Of a stretch of 19,695 nucleotides of DNA, positions 1 to 7,692 are shown one piece after another. A program made the translations under genes and the position numbers. Source of the DNA: Robiginitomaculum sp. GTDB taxonomy: Bacteria > Pseudomonadota > Alphaproteobacteria > Caulobacterales > Maricaulaceae. Within the stretch, counting starts at the first letter, position 1. Each line of letters opens with the position of its first letter. The notes beneath the pieces were generated by a model, which saw nothing but the letters and a program-made list of their open reading frames with translations, was not told the DNA's origin and made no database searches. Location: assembly GCA_021647375.1 (NCBI GenBank), contig JAKIUV010000054.1, positions 1-19,695 on the forward strand. Direction: 5' to 3'.

Positions 1-1
1 T

Positions 2-196
2 ATCCACTGTGAAAATCTCCCGGTCCTCCCGTTAAAACAGAAAAACCTTAAAGTGGACGACTTTTACGCCGCCCGCGAGGACACAATACCCTCGCTACAG
101 TGGACGAATATTGCACCGCCGTTCACAAATGCCAGGGTCAACAATGGGAATGCAATTGGGCGTGGGAATACCCGGACGTTATGGAGCAGATGTTGA
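2..196 (+). CDS. Partial CDS, C-terminal end of an unknown protein (cut by left edge)
   Basis: An open frame enters from the left edge and stops at TGA 194-196, giving about 64 residues. I do not recognise the product. The residues are mixed and soluble-looking, with segments such as VDDFYAARED and an Asn/Gly/Arg-rich end (NNGNAIGRGNTRTLW). No membrane segment or known motif is visible. The composition looks more coding than the other two plus frames over the same bases: frame 1 stops at once and frame 3 stops at 33-35. A second ORF could begin inside it, but it is more economical to start that one after this stop. The true 5' end and the function cannot be seen here. Confidence 0.45.
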   Translation: MHCENLPVLPLKQKNLKVDDFYAAREDTIPSLQWTNIAPPFTNARVNNGNAIGRGNTRTLWSRC

Positions 197-224
197 ATTC
201 CCCCGCGTAGGCACCGGTAGCTCG

Positions 225-446
225 ATGATTACTATAGGGATAAATGAAGATGAAATCGTGTTAACGGGCGATGATGCGCAAGACTTTTTAGATCGATTGC
301 GCGCTGCTGAAAATAGAGGAGACATCACAATTACGACAACTTCTGTAGAAGTGACCGTAGAGCCTCCCCAAGGCACCATTACTGTTACAACATGTATTGA
401 AACAGGTATATTTGGATGTGTTATTATAAGAAGAACTACGCAATAA
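225..446 (+). CDS. Small hypothetical protein, 73 aa
   Basis: This is a short ORF with no family I can name. From ATG 225 it encodes an acidic N-terminal half containing DDAQDFLDRLRAAE, a likely helix, and then a Thr/Val-rich, beta-looking half with two cysteines (TTCIETGIFGC). It ends in basic residues. The frame stays open upstream to TTG 111, with further ATGs at 129, 144 and 150. Those starts would overlap the left-edge CDS by 47 to 86 bases, so I prefer ATG 225, although it has no good ribosome binding site. The next gene starts about 50 bases downstream on the same strand. It could be an accessory or non-essential gene, or no gene at all. Confidence 0.4.
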   Translation: MITIGINEDEIVLTGDDAQDFLDRLRAAENRGDITITTTSVEVTVEPPQGTITVTTCIETGIFGCVIIRRTTQ

Positions 447-499
447 ACAGGCAAATTCACTTACTTCTTCAAACAAAGGCTTTCAGAGAGTAGAGACTT

Positions 500-1339
500 G
501 TGATAATCTGCCCGAAACCCTCCAAAGGGTGCAGTTTTCTAATCGGAATGTGGGGAATAATTATTAGGCTCTTATTGATAATAAGCTTATTTATTTTTTT
601 ACAAAGTTGCATATCCACTAAGCATGAGAATTTAGCGTATAGGCAGCTGAGTTTTACTGGTTCTCTCTCTGAAAAAAACGTTGATGATATCATACTAAAA
701 TTACAACGCCCCCCTAAACTGAAACAATTAATCATCAATTCCGGAGGCGGTGATGAATTGGCGGCGCTCAAGCTTGCCAAAGAAATATCAAAACAAAATA
801 TAGATGTTGTTGTAGATGGGGCCTGCATCTCCGCATGTGCCCATATACTTTTACCAGCGGCGCGAAAAGTCTTTATCGTTGAAGACTCTGTCATCGGATT
901 TCACGGTAATATTTTTGGCTGGCTTGAATTGTTTGCACGCACCAATCAAGACGAGTATAATGATTTATTAGAAGATAGTGCGGCCATTGCCAAATTTTTA
1001 AACAGTACAGGTGTCGATATAGATGTTTTATTCTGTGCTGCTAACCTACATGAGCCAAAAGCGAAAATCATTTATGACGAATTGAACGTCCCAACAAGGA
1101 AAACACGCTACCGTTTTCTCGTTGCTGATCAAAAAAAACTGGATTGGTACGGCGTGAACGTTACATATCTCACTGGATACTCACCTGCATATATAGAAAA
1201 CCGATTAAAAAAAAGTGGCGTAAATTTAAATGGCACTCGAACTGACTGGGTCATAGCGGACTGCAAGGCCGTAGATATGACGACTTGGAAGAAAGTCAAA
1301 AAGGCGTTAAGGGATTACTCCAACGATAAAAGTGACTGA
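500..1339 (+). CDS. ClpP/crotonase-fold serine protease-like lipoprotein
   Basis: This is a predicted envelope protein with a ClpP-like core. With the GTG 500 start, a hydrophobic segment at residues 24-34 is followed by LQSC with Cys37, a plausible lipobox, which suggests a lipid-anchored periplasmic protein. NSGGGDELAALKLA at 80-93 resembles the substrate-binding glycine loop of ClpP. ACISACAH (Ser111) matches the nucleophile position and IGFHG (His135) the catalytic histidine. The Ser-His spacing of 24 is close to the 25 of ClpP; the acidic member is not certain. GAGAGTAGAG lies just before GTG 500. ATG 548 would give a more compact signal peptide but has a weaker site. It resembles predicted periplasmic ClpP-like proteins of unknown substrate. 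The gene is visibly richer in A/T than tldD next to it, which hints at an accessory origin. Confidence 0.7.
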   Translation: MIICPKPSKGCSFLIGMWGIIIRLLLIISLFIFLQSCISTKHENLAYRQLSFTGSLSEKNVDDIILKLQRPPKLKQLIINSGGGDELAALKLAKEISKQNIDVVVDGACISACAHILLPAARKVFIVEDSVIGFHGNIFGWLELFARTNQDEYNDLLEDSAAIAKFLNSTGVDIDVLFCAANLHEPKAKIIYDELNVPTRKTRYRFLVADQKKLDWYGVNVTYLTGYSPAYIENRLKKSGVNLNGTRTDWVIADCKAVDMTTWKKVKKALRDYSNDKSD

Positions 1340-1387
1340 AACTGCTTGCGCAACTTATCGATTTAGTCAAAAACCCCCATATATTTT

Positions 1388-1416
1388 TTGACAAAGTAAT
1401 TTTTATCGAGTTTTAC
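1388..1416 (+). promoter_or_regulatory. Candidate promoter of tldD, possibly giving a leaderless transcript
   Basis: A perfect -35 hexamer TTGACA lies at 1388-1393. A 17-base spacer leads to TTTTAC at 1411-1416, a weak -10 with 3 of 6 consensus bases. Transcription beginning 7 bases after the -10 would start at about 1423, the A of the tldD ATG. No Shine-Dalgarno sequence precedes that ATG, which fits a leaderless message. The -35 is strong and the -10 is the doubtful part. Confidence 0.4.
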
Positions 1417-1422
1417 CAGTTT

Positions 1423-2841
1423 ATGAGTAATTTTGTATTTGATGACAGTGATTTGGAGCGTGCCAGTGCGCAAAAAATCTTGGACGAGACTTTGCGCGGG
1501 GCGGACGACGGGGAATTGTTTGTTGAGCGCGGGGCAAGCGAATCGCTGAGTTTTGATGATGGGCGCTTGAAAACTGCCAGTTTTGATACCAGCCGGGGCT
1601 TTGGATTGCGCTGTGTCGCGGGGGAAACCACCGGATTTGCCCAGGGCACCGAATTAACTGTGGGCGCCCTCCAGCGCGCCGCCAGCGCCGTGAATTTGGC
1701 CAAGGGCGGTCACGAAACCCCCATAACTGCCCCCGCCCCCAAGCGCACGAACCGCCAATTATACCCGGCAATCAACCCCATAGACGACCCGGCCTTTTCG
1801 CCCAAGGTCGAACTGCTGGCCGAAATAGATGCCTATGTGCGCGCCAAAGATAGTAAAGTCGTACAGGTTAGCGCTTCTCTTGCTGCATCTACCCGGACCA
1901 TAGCAATTTTACGTGCAGGCGGTGAACGCTATGATGATGTCCGCCCCCTTGTGCGCATGGCCGTATCCGTGACCGTTGAAAAAGATGGGCGCCGGGAAAA
2001 CGGCTATGCGGGTGCGGGCGGTCGGGCAGCCTATGCCGATTTTATCGCCGAGGACAGCTGGAAAGCCATTGCCGACGAGGCTTTGCGGTCTGCCCTGGTT
2101 AATCTACGCGCCGTGCCAGCCCCGGCGGGAACCATGGATGTAGTGCTTGGCCCCGGCTGGCCCGGCGTGCTGTTGCACGAAGCTATTGGGCACGGGCTTG
2201 AGGGTGATTTTAACCGCAAAGGCACATCGGCATTTGCGGGGCGTATTGGCGAGCGCATCGCTGCGCCCGGTGTCACCGTGGTCGACGACGGTACGCTTGC
2301 GGGGCGCAGAGGCTCCATCACTATTGACGATGAAGGCACGCCGTCCGCGCGTAATGTCCTGATCGAAGACGGCATCCTCAAAGGTTATCTCCAAGACCGC
2401 CTCAATGCCCGCCTCACTGGTGTTGCACCCACAGGCAATGGACGGCGCGAAAACTTTGCCCACGCCCCCATGCCGCGCATGACCAATACATTTATGCTTT
2501 CGGGCGATAAGCCCAAAGACGAAATAATTGCGGATCTCAAGGACGGTATATATGCAACAAATTTCGGCGGCGGGCAGGTCGATATAACCTCCGGTAAATT
2601 CGTGTTTCAATGCACCGAAGCCTACCGCGTCAGAAACGGCAAGATCGAAGAACCTGTCAAAGGTGCCACCCTAATCGGCGACGGCCCAACCGTCCTCACC
2701 CAAATCAAACACATAGGCGATGACAGCAAATTAGACCCCGGCATTGGTGTGTGCGGCAAAGCAGGCCAAACCGTCCCCGTAGGCGTCGGCCAACCCACAT
2801 TATATATAGAAAACCTGACGGTGGGCGGTTCTGCGGTATAA
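1423..2841 (+). CDS. tldD: TldD family metalloprotease
   Basis: The 472-residue product has the length and motifs of TldD, the partner of TldE/PmbA in a cytosolic zinc protease. In enterobacteria that complex trims microcin B17 precursor and degrades the antitoxin CcdA; the role here is unknown. The zinc motif HExxxH is at 252-257 in LLHEAIGHGLEGDF. Cys444 in GVCGKAGQ sits where the third metal ligand of TldD lies. The N-terminal domain has the typical GRLKTASFDTSRGFGLR stretch at 47-63, and the C-terminal beta domain ends in LYIENLTVGGSAV. ATG 1423 has no ribosome binding site, but a TTGACA promoter is placed so that the transcript may begin at the ATG. The partner gene tldE/pmbA is not in the window. 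The following gene is 199 bases away and probably transcribed separately. Confidence 0.95.
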   Translation: MSNFVFDDSDLERASAQKILDETLRGADDGELFVERGASESLSFDDGRLKTASFDTSRGFGLRCVAGETTGFAQGTELTVGALQRAASAVNLAKGGHETPITAPAPKRTNRQLYPAINPIDDPAFSPKVELLAEIDAYVRAKDSKVVQVSASLAASTRTIAILRAGGERYDDVRPLVRMAVSVTVEKDGRRENGYAGAGGRAAYADFIAEDSWKAIADEALRSALVNLRAVPAPAGTMDVVLGPGWPGVLLHEAIGHGLEGDFNRKGTSAFAGRIGERIAAPGVTVVDDGTLAGRRGSITIDDEGTPSARNVLIEDGILKGYLQDRLNARLTGVAPTGNGRRENFAHAPMPRMTNTFMLSGDKPKDEIIADLKDGIYATNFGGGQVDITSGKFVFQCTEAYRVRNGKIEEPVKGATLIGDGPTVLTQIKHIGDDSKLDPGIGVCGKAGQTVPVGVGQPTLYIENLTVGGSAV

Positions 2842-3003
2842 ACTACAATCTTGGCCGTGGTGAGGATTTAGGTTTCCGCTCATTTTGTCGCACTTATTTT
2901 TTGTTGATAATGTGTTTTTGTGCTTTCGAATCGTTTTTGTCCCTGTTAAACGCCCCCTATAAAGTGAATTATTATTATGGGGCTGGCGCAGGATCAGTTC
3001 CGA

Positions 3004-3017
3004 CAGGTAAATACCTG
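3004..3017 (+). promoter_or_regulatory. Perfect palindrome upstream of the phosphate transporter
   Basis: CAGGTA, AA, TACCTG forms two perfect 6-base arms 24 bases before the pit ATG, between any promoter and the ribosome binding site AAGGAA at 3029-3034. It could be an operator or a short hairpin in the leader. I cannot assign a regulator, and it does not look like a Pho box. The rest of the 199-base gap (2842-3040) is A/T-rich with no gene that I can see. Confidence 0.35.
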
Positions 3018-3040
3018 ATTTGTGAAAAAAGGAACATAAA

Positions 3041-4639
3041 ATGCGTAAACCAACTGGCAATCCAAGCGGAAAATTAACCAATTTAAAATTTAACACTATG
3101 GATATGGGGCGGTTGCTGCTCGCAGCCTGTTTCCTAATTGCCGTATTTTTGTTTGTTAGCAACCTTTCTGCAGGTTTGGATAAAAACGCTACCCTATTGA
3201 TTATTGCCGCCGTTATTGGTGGTTATATGGCCATGAATATTGGGGCTAATGACAGCGCCAACAATGTTGGCCCAGCCGTGGGCGCGGGAGCATTGACCCT
3301 AGGGTCTGCCATTCTCATTGCCATAATATTCGAGGCCAGCGGAGCGCTCATAGCGGGCGGAGATGTGGTAAAAACCATTAAAAAAGGTATTATTGACCCA
3401 GCCTTAATCGGCAATACAGATACATTTATCTGGGTGATGATGGCGGCTTTGCTATCGGCGGCTTTGTGGGTAAATATCGCCACCATATCCGGTGCGCCCG
3501 TATCAACCACGCACTCAATAGTTGGCGGTGTTCTTGGGGCAGGGATTGCAGCTGGTGGCTTTGGCATTGCAGATTGGGGGCAGGTACAAAAGATTGTGGC
3601 CAGTTGGGTAATCTCTCCAGGGCTTGGCGGTCTGATTGCAGCCGCGTTTTTATACACGATTAAGCGCACTATTTTATACAAGAAAGATATGCGCGCCGCC
3701 GCTCAAAAAGTGGTGCCCATTTTAATCGGGTGTATGGGTTGGGCTTTCTCTACTTATATGATTATTAAGGGGCTAAAGAAAATTGATTACATTAAGCAAC
3801 ATATTGATTTTCCCATGGCGGTTGTCGTCGGGTTTATTGTTGCCATCTTGGTTTACTTGGTTGTGCGTGTCATTATCAGACGCCGGGCCGAAAAAATCAA
3901 AAACAACAAACAAGGCATTGATGCCCTGTTTACTATCCCGCTTGTGATTAGTGCTGCATTCCTAAGTTTCGCTCACGGCTCCAACGATGTTGCCAATGCT
4001 ATCGGACCTTTGGCCGCGATCTATGAAGCAGTGCGCGGCGGCGACATTGTTCTAAAAGCCTCCATACCGCTTTGGGTGATGATGATTGGCTCGCTCGGCA
4101 TTGTGACCGGACTGGCGCTATACGGCCCCAAACTAATCCGCACTGTTGGCACCGAAATTACCGAACTTGACAAAGCCCGTGCATTTTGTGTGGCTATGGC
4201 CGCGTCCATCACCGTAATTATTGCCTCCCAGCTTGGCTTGCCGGTTTCTACCACCCATATTGCCGTCGGTGGCATATTCGGAGTTGGTTTCCTGCGCGAA
4301 TACCTCAACACTGATTACAACCAAAAGGTTGGGAAAATCCGCAAGCATATGCGCGATGAAGAGAAAAAAGACGAAGCCTCAATCGATGCTTTTATCGAAG
4401 AGTTCGACGCCGCGTCCATGGACGAGAAAAAACTTTTCTTACAAGACCTGAAACGCAAAGCCAAGGCAGAGGAAATCTCCTGGTGGGAAAGACGCCGGGT
4501 TAAGAAAGCCTATAAAGCCAAATTGGTCGAGCGCTCCATGCTCCTCAAAATCATCGCCGCCTGGATATTCACCGTCCCCATAGCCGCCTGCCTCTCAGCG
4601 GCTCTGTTCTTCATGATTAGAGGCATTATGCTACCGTAA
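3041..4639 (+). CDS. Inorganic phosphate transporter, PiT family
   Basis: This is a 532-residue inner-membrane transporter of the PiT family, which moves phosphate (often as a metal-phosphate complex) with a cation. The two inverted half-repeats of the family are both visible. GANDSANNVGP is at 68-78 with SGAPVSTTHSIVGG at 150-163, and HGSNDVANAIGP is at 312-323 with LGLPVSTTHIAVGG at 398-411. The first membrane segment is about 23-45. A charged, Lys/Glu-rich stretch of about 70 residues (429-498, probably cytosolic) precedes the last membrane helix (501-527). The start is supported by AAGGAA seven bases before ATG 3041. A PhoU-like DUF47 partner often found beside low-affinity pit genes is absent here. 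The exact subfamily (Pi/H+ or Pi/Na+) cannot be told. Confidence 0.93.
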   Translation: MRKPTGNPSGKLTNLKFNTMDMGRLLLAACFLIAVFLFVSNLSAGLDKNATLLIIAAVIGGYMAMNIGANDSANNVGPAVGAGALTLGSAILIAIIFEASGALIAGGDVVKTIKKGIIDPALIGNTDTFIWVMMAALLSAALWVNIATISGAPVSTTHSIVGGVLGAGIAAGGFGIADWGQVQKIVASWVISPGLGGLIAAAFLYTIKRTILYKKDMRAAAQKVVPILIGCMGWAFSTYMIIKGLKKIDYIKQHIDFPMAVVVGFIVAILVYLVVRVIIRRRAEKIKNNKQGIDALFTIPLVISAAFLSFAHGSNDVANAIGPLAAIYEAVRGGDIVLKASIPLWVMMIGSLGIVTGLALYGPKLIRTVGTEITELDKARAFCVAMAASITVIIASQLGLPVSTTHIAVGGIFGVGFLREYLNTDYNQKVGKIRKHMRDEEKKDEASIDAFIEEFDAASMDEKKLFLQDLKRKAKAEEISWWERRRVKKAYKAKLVERSMLLKIIAAWIFTVPIAACLSAALFFMIRGIMLP

Positions 4640-4668
4640 ACACATGTACCCGCATGGGCTAGCGACGA

Positions 4669-4689
4669 CTGATAATCACCTGATAATCA
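4669..4689 (+). repeat. Two tandem TGATAATCA palindromes with an 11-base period
   Basis: CTGATAATCA occurs at 4669-4678 and again at 4680-4689. Each copy contains the 9-base near-palindrome TGAT-A-ATCA. A period of 11 bases would place both on the same face of the helix, as expected for paired sites of a dimeric regulator. They lie 64 to 84 bases before the DUF937 gene and just after the end of pit. Confidence 0.4.
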
Positions 4690-4752
4690 GACTCGCAATT
4701 TTATGGCGAACGGGTTACAAGGTCTTCATGTTAACACAAATAGGAGGGCTTT

Positions 4753-5418
4753 ATGGCCGGAATGAATTTACTTGATATGATTATGGCAGCTCAGGGGGGC
4801 AAAGTTGCTCAATCAGCAGGCAGCCAATTGGGGCTTAACGGCAAACAATCGCAACAGGCCATCGCGGCTCTATTACCTGCGATTTCGTCTGCGCTTAAAA
4901 TGAACACCAAAGACCCGCAAGGCCTGCAATCCTTGCTCGGCGCTTTGCAAGGCGGTCGTCATGAGCAGTTCTTAGATAATGCAGATGTCTATGGGCAGCC
5001 TGATATTCGCGATCAAGGTAATGCTATTCTTGGGAAGCTGTTTGGTTCCAAAGAAGTGAGCCGCGCAGTCGCGGGGCGTGCCGCAGAACAAACAGGCATT
5101 GGCGCAGACATCCTCAAGAAAATGTTGCCTATGGTCGCGACTATGGCCATGGGTTCATTGTCAAAACAAACACGTCAACCAAGCATGGCGCAACAACTCG
5201 CGGGTTTAGCCCTCGGTGGTGGCGGTGGTCGCCAGCAACAATCAGGCCTCGGCGGTTTACTCGGCGGCCTATTGGGCGGCGGTAGACGTCAAGTTCGTCA
5301 ACAGCAACAAGCACAGAGTCAAGGCATGGGTATTCTCGGCAATCTGCTAGACGCAGACGGCGACGGCAATATGATGGACGACATCCTCGGCATGGCGATG
5401 AAAAGCATGATGAAGTAA
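4753..5418 (+). CDS. DUF937 / YidB-like protein
   Basis: The product is a soluble 221-residue protein related to the DUF937 (YidB) family, whose function is not established. The N-terminal part (1-75) is a helical Gln/Ala-rich module with NLLDMIMAAQGG and QSQQAIAALLPAISSAL, which is typical of the family. A second helical block spans 88-140 (AILGKLFGSKEVSRAVAGRAAEQTGI). The region from 155 to 195 is low-complexity Gly/Gln/Leu (GGGGGRQQQ, LGGLLGGLLGGG). It ends in LLDADGDGNMMDDILGMAM, a pattern seen at the end of many DUF937 proteins; the DADGDGN stretch resembles a calcium-binding loop. The start is well fixed by AGGAGG at 4743-4748. The gene is followed by a strong terminator and is probably monocistronic, with candidate operator repeats upstream. 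Confidence 0.8.
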   Translation: MAGMNLLDMIMAAQGGKVAQSAGSQLGLNGKQSQQAIAALLPAISSALKMNTKDPQGLQSLLGALQGGRHEQFLDNADVYGQPDIRDQGNAILGKLFGSKEVSRAVAGRAAEQTGIGADILKKMLPMVATMAMGSLSKQTRQPSMAQQLAGLALGGGGGRQQQSGLGGLLGGLLGGGRRQVRQQQQAQSQGMGILGNLLDADGDGNMMDDILGMAMKSMMK

Positions 5419-5441
5419 TCACACTTCACGAAGCACAAAAG

Positions 5442-5474
5442 AAAAAGCCCGGAGCAAATGCTCCGGGCTTTTTT
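5442..5474. terminator. Symmetric rho-independent terminator between convergent genes
   Basis: The stem AGCCCGGAGC (5446-5455) pairs perfectly with GCTCCGGGCT (5460-5469) around an AAAT loop. It is flanked by five A on the left and six T on the right, so it can work in both directions. It serves the DUF937 gene (plus) and the peptide transporter (minus), whose stops lie 24 and 22 bases away. Confidence 0.93.
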
Positions 5475-5495
5475 GTTATGTGGCAATCATTAAAA

Positions 5496-7598
5496 CTATT
5501 TTGCAGACGTGGCTGAGATGTCTTCCACATCGCCTTCTTTCATCCAGCGCTTAACAATTGGTGCAAAGAGCAACATCACAAATCCAATCGCCATACCAAT
5601 ATAACCAATCGACGAGAACACTTGAATATAGTTCTTTTTCGCGCCAGCGACATCAACGATTTGGCCGCCAACTGTTTCCGCCCCGGCAGCAGCAGCGATG
5701 AAGCCCGACAAGGCATTGCCCAAGCCTGAATACACAAACCACGCCGCCATAAACAGTCCAACTAGGCGCGCAGGTGCAAGTTTAGTCATGGCGGATAGCC
5801 CCACCGGACTAAGCATAAGCTCGGCCATAGTGTGTACCCAATAGATAGCGAATATAAAGAACACAGGTGTCATAGCCGCTGGCCCGACAGATTTCATACC
5901 CCAAACAAGGACGAGATAACCTAGCCCGGCGCCAAATACGCCTAAGGCAAATTTTACGGGTGTCGACGGCTCCCAATTACGTTTGGCCAACCATACCCAC
6001 AGCCACGCTATAAACGGTGCAAAAATGAATATGAAACCTGCGTTCAAAGATTGAAATACTGGGGTTGGTACATTCCAGCCCATGATATGGGTGTCCACCA
6101 AACGGCTTGTCACCAAGGTAAGCGAAGACCCGGCTTGTTCAAACAAAGACCAGAACGGGATTTGCGCCACGGCAAAATACATAGCCGCCCACATCCGTGT
6201 GCGCTCACGCCCTTGAAGCTTGGCGAAGGAATATGCGATAAACCCAAGGAAGAAAAGAACGCCAACAGCCGCCGCAATAGGCCCGATAACATCTGCATAA
6301 TTTAGCAGTGCCATACAAAGAATAACAACGCCAACAGCCGATAAATAACATGCCCATTCAACCGTGATGAACCCAAGAACTTTTTCTTTTAGCTTGGATG
6401 CAGACGGCGGATCGGCAACATCGCCTAACCATTTTTGCCCAAAATGAAATACAATCAGGCCAAACAACATACCAATACCAGCGAGACCAAACCCCCAAGC
6501 CCAGCCATAAACGATACCAATAATGCCACAACTCCATGTCGCGAGGAAGCTACCGAGATTGATGCCCATATAAAATAGTGTGAAACCTCCGTCGCGGCGC
6601 GGGTCGCCTTTGGGATAAAGATCACCAACAATGGTCGAAATATTTGGCTTCAAAAATCCAACACCCGCAATAATTAAGGCTAATGAGAAAAACAGAATAT
6701 TAACATACAAAGACTGTTTTTCGACCGTGGTACTATAATTACCCTGTCTCACGACTGTAATCGGTGTGCTTAATTCAGCTGTTTTGTCATCCTTGTTTTC
6801 ATAAGCAAGAACCTGTGACGGTGTACCGTCCGCTTTGCGCTTGATTTCTATGCGGTCGCTAGTATTCGTTTTTAAAAGAACAATATCGCTTGAAGTCTTC
6901 TCCGCAAATTTAGCTTCTCTGCCGCCATAAGTGATAAACATGTTCTCACCAGATTCGTCTTCCCGAACGACAACGGGATATACTGTACCGTTAATAATAA
7001 TCTCAGTCGACGGTGCAGGTCCCGCACAAGCCAAGCCGACAACATTACACATGTTTTGAACTAAACCGCGTGTTGTGTGGTTAATGACATAATTTCCCTC
7101 GCCGTCATCATTGATTGGCAAAAGGCGTTGTCCGCCGAGATTAACATATTTGTCAGTGTCAAAAATCATGCGGCGGGTTTCGCCTTGATAATCGACAAAC
7201 AATTTGCGGCTCTTGTCCCTGCCTTCGTGTTGAATTTCATAGGAGCCATTATTAAAGCTTAACATCTCTTTCGAGCCAGACCCCTCAAAGGCCATACCAA
7301 AATGCCCGGCCACAAGCAAAAGAGCGCCAAATGTTACGGCCTTTCTCTGACCCAAATATTTATCAGAAAGCACGCCGCCAACAATTGACATAATATAGAC
7401 AAGGGCAATATAGCCGCCGTAAATCAGGTTGGCTTCTGTATCGGAAAATAAGAAATGCTCGATCAAATACAGTGCAAGAAGTCCGCGCATGCCGTAGTAT
7501 GAAAAGCGCTCCCACATCTCGGTTAAAAAACAAATTACCAAACCGCGTGGGTGTCCCATAAAAGACTTTTCCCCAGCTGGAATTACGACTTCTGTCAT
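5496..7598 (-). CDS. POT/PTR family proton-coupled peptide transporter with a large periplasmic insertion
   Basis: This 700-residue inner-membrane transporter belongs to the proton-dependent oligopeptide family, which imports di- and tripeptides. The first helix carries the family motif ExxERFxYYG (27-36, EMWERFSYYG). The second signature, FYMGINLGSF, is at 342-351. Bacterial members are usually about 500 residues. The excess here lies mainly at about 106-295, between helices 3 and 4. With a cytosolic N-terminus that loop faces the periplasm. The insert is soluble, rich in charged and beta-forming residues, and has two close cysteines (184 and 191) that could form a disulphide. The start is ATG 7598, because AGGGGAAAG lies just before it; an upstream in-frame start at 7631 has no such support. 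It is divergent from the blaI-like gene and shares its control region. Substrate range is unknown. Confidence 0.92.
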   Translation of the reverse strand: MTEVVIPAGEKSFMGHPRGLVICFLTEMWERFSYYGMRGLLALYLIEHFLFSDTEANLIYGGYIALVYIMSIVGGVLSDKYLGQRKAVTFGALLLVAGHFGMAFEGSGSKEMLSFNNGSYEIQHEGRDKSRKLFVDYQGETRRMIFDTDKYVNLGGQRLLPINDDGEGNYVINHTTRGLVQNMCNVVGLACAGPAPSTEIIINGTVYPVVVREDESGENMFITYGGREAKFAEKTSSDIVLLKTNTSDRIEIKRKADGTPSQVLAYENKDDKTAELSTPITVVRQGNYSTTVEKQSLYVNILFFSLALIIAGVGFLKPNISTIVGDLYPKGDPRRDGGFTLFYMGINLGSFLATWSCGIIGIVYGWAWGFGLAGIGMLFGLIVFHFGQKWLGDVADPPSASKLKEKVLGFITVEWACYLSAVGVVILCMALLNYADVIGPIAAAVGVLFFLGFIAYSFAKLQGRERTRMWAAMYFAVAQIPFWSLFEQAGSSLTLVTSRLVDTHIMGWNVPTPVFQSLNAGFIFIFAPFIAWLWVWLAKRNWEPSTPVKFALGVFGAGLGYLVLVWGMKSVGPAAMTPVFFIFAIYWVHTMAELMLSPVGLSAMTKLAPARLVGLFMAAWFVYSGLGNALSGFIAAAAGAETVGGQIVDVAGAKKNYIQVFSSIGYIGMAIGFVMLLFAPIVKRWMKEGDVEDISATSAK

Positions 7599-7601
7599 AG
7601 A

Positions 7602-7610
7602 CTTTCCCCT
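7602..7610 (-). promoter_or_regulatory. Ribosome binding site fixing the peptide transporter start
   Basis: AGGGGAAAG read on the minus strand ends three bases before ATG 7598, with the AGGGG core 7 bases away. This decides for the 7598 start over the in-frame ATG at 7631. Confidence 0.75.
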
Positions 7611-7692
7611 AAAAATTATTATCCCTAGCAAAAGACACTATCGCTTCTTTGGACTCAAGTGTTTTTTTATTAAAACATCACTTAAAATTCCC

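Noticed and set aside
2104..2610. A 168-codon open frame on the minus strand inside tldD
   Set aside because: It lies wholly within a well-supported TldD gene, including its zinc motif, and the translation resembles no protein.
7632..7692. Possible promoter and ACACT/AGTGT inverted repeat for the peptide transporter
   Set aside because: The hexamers are poor matches with bad spacing, and the repeat arms are only 5 bases with an 18-base gap.
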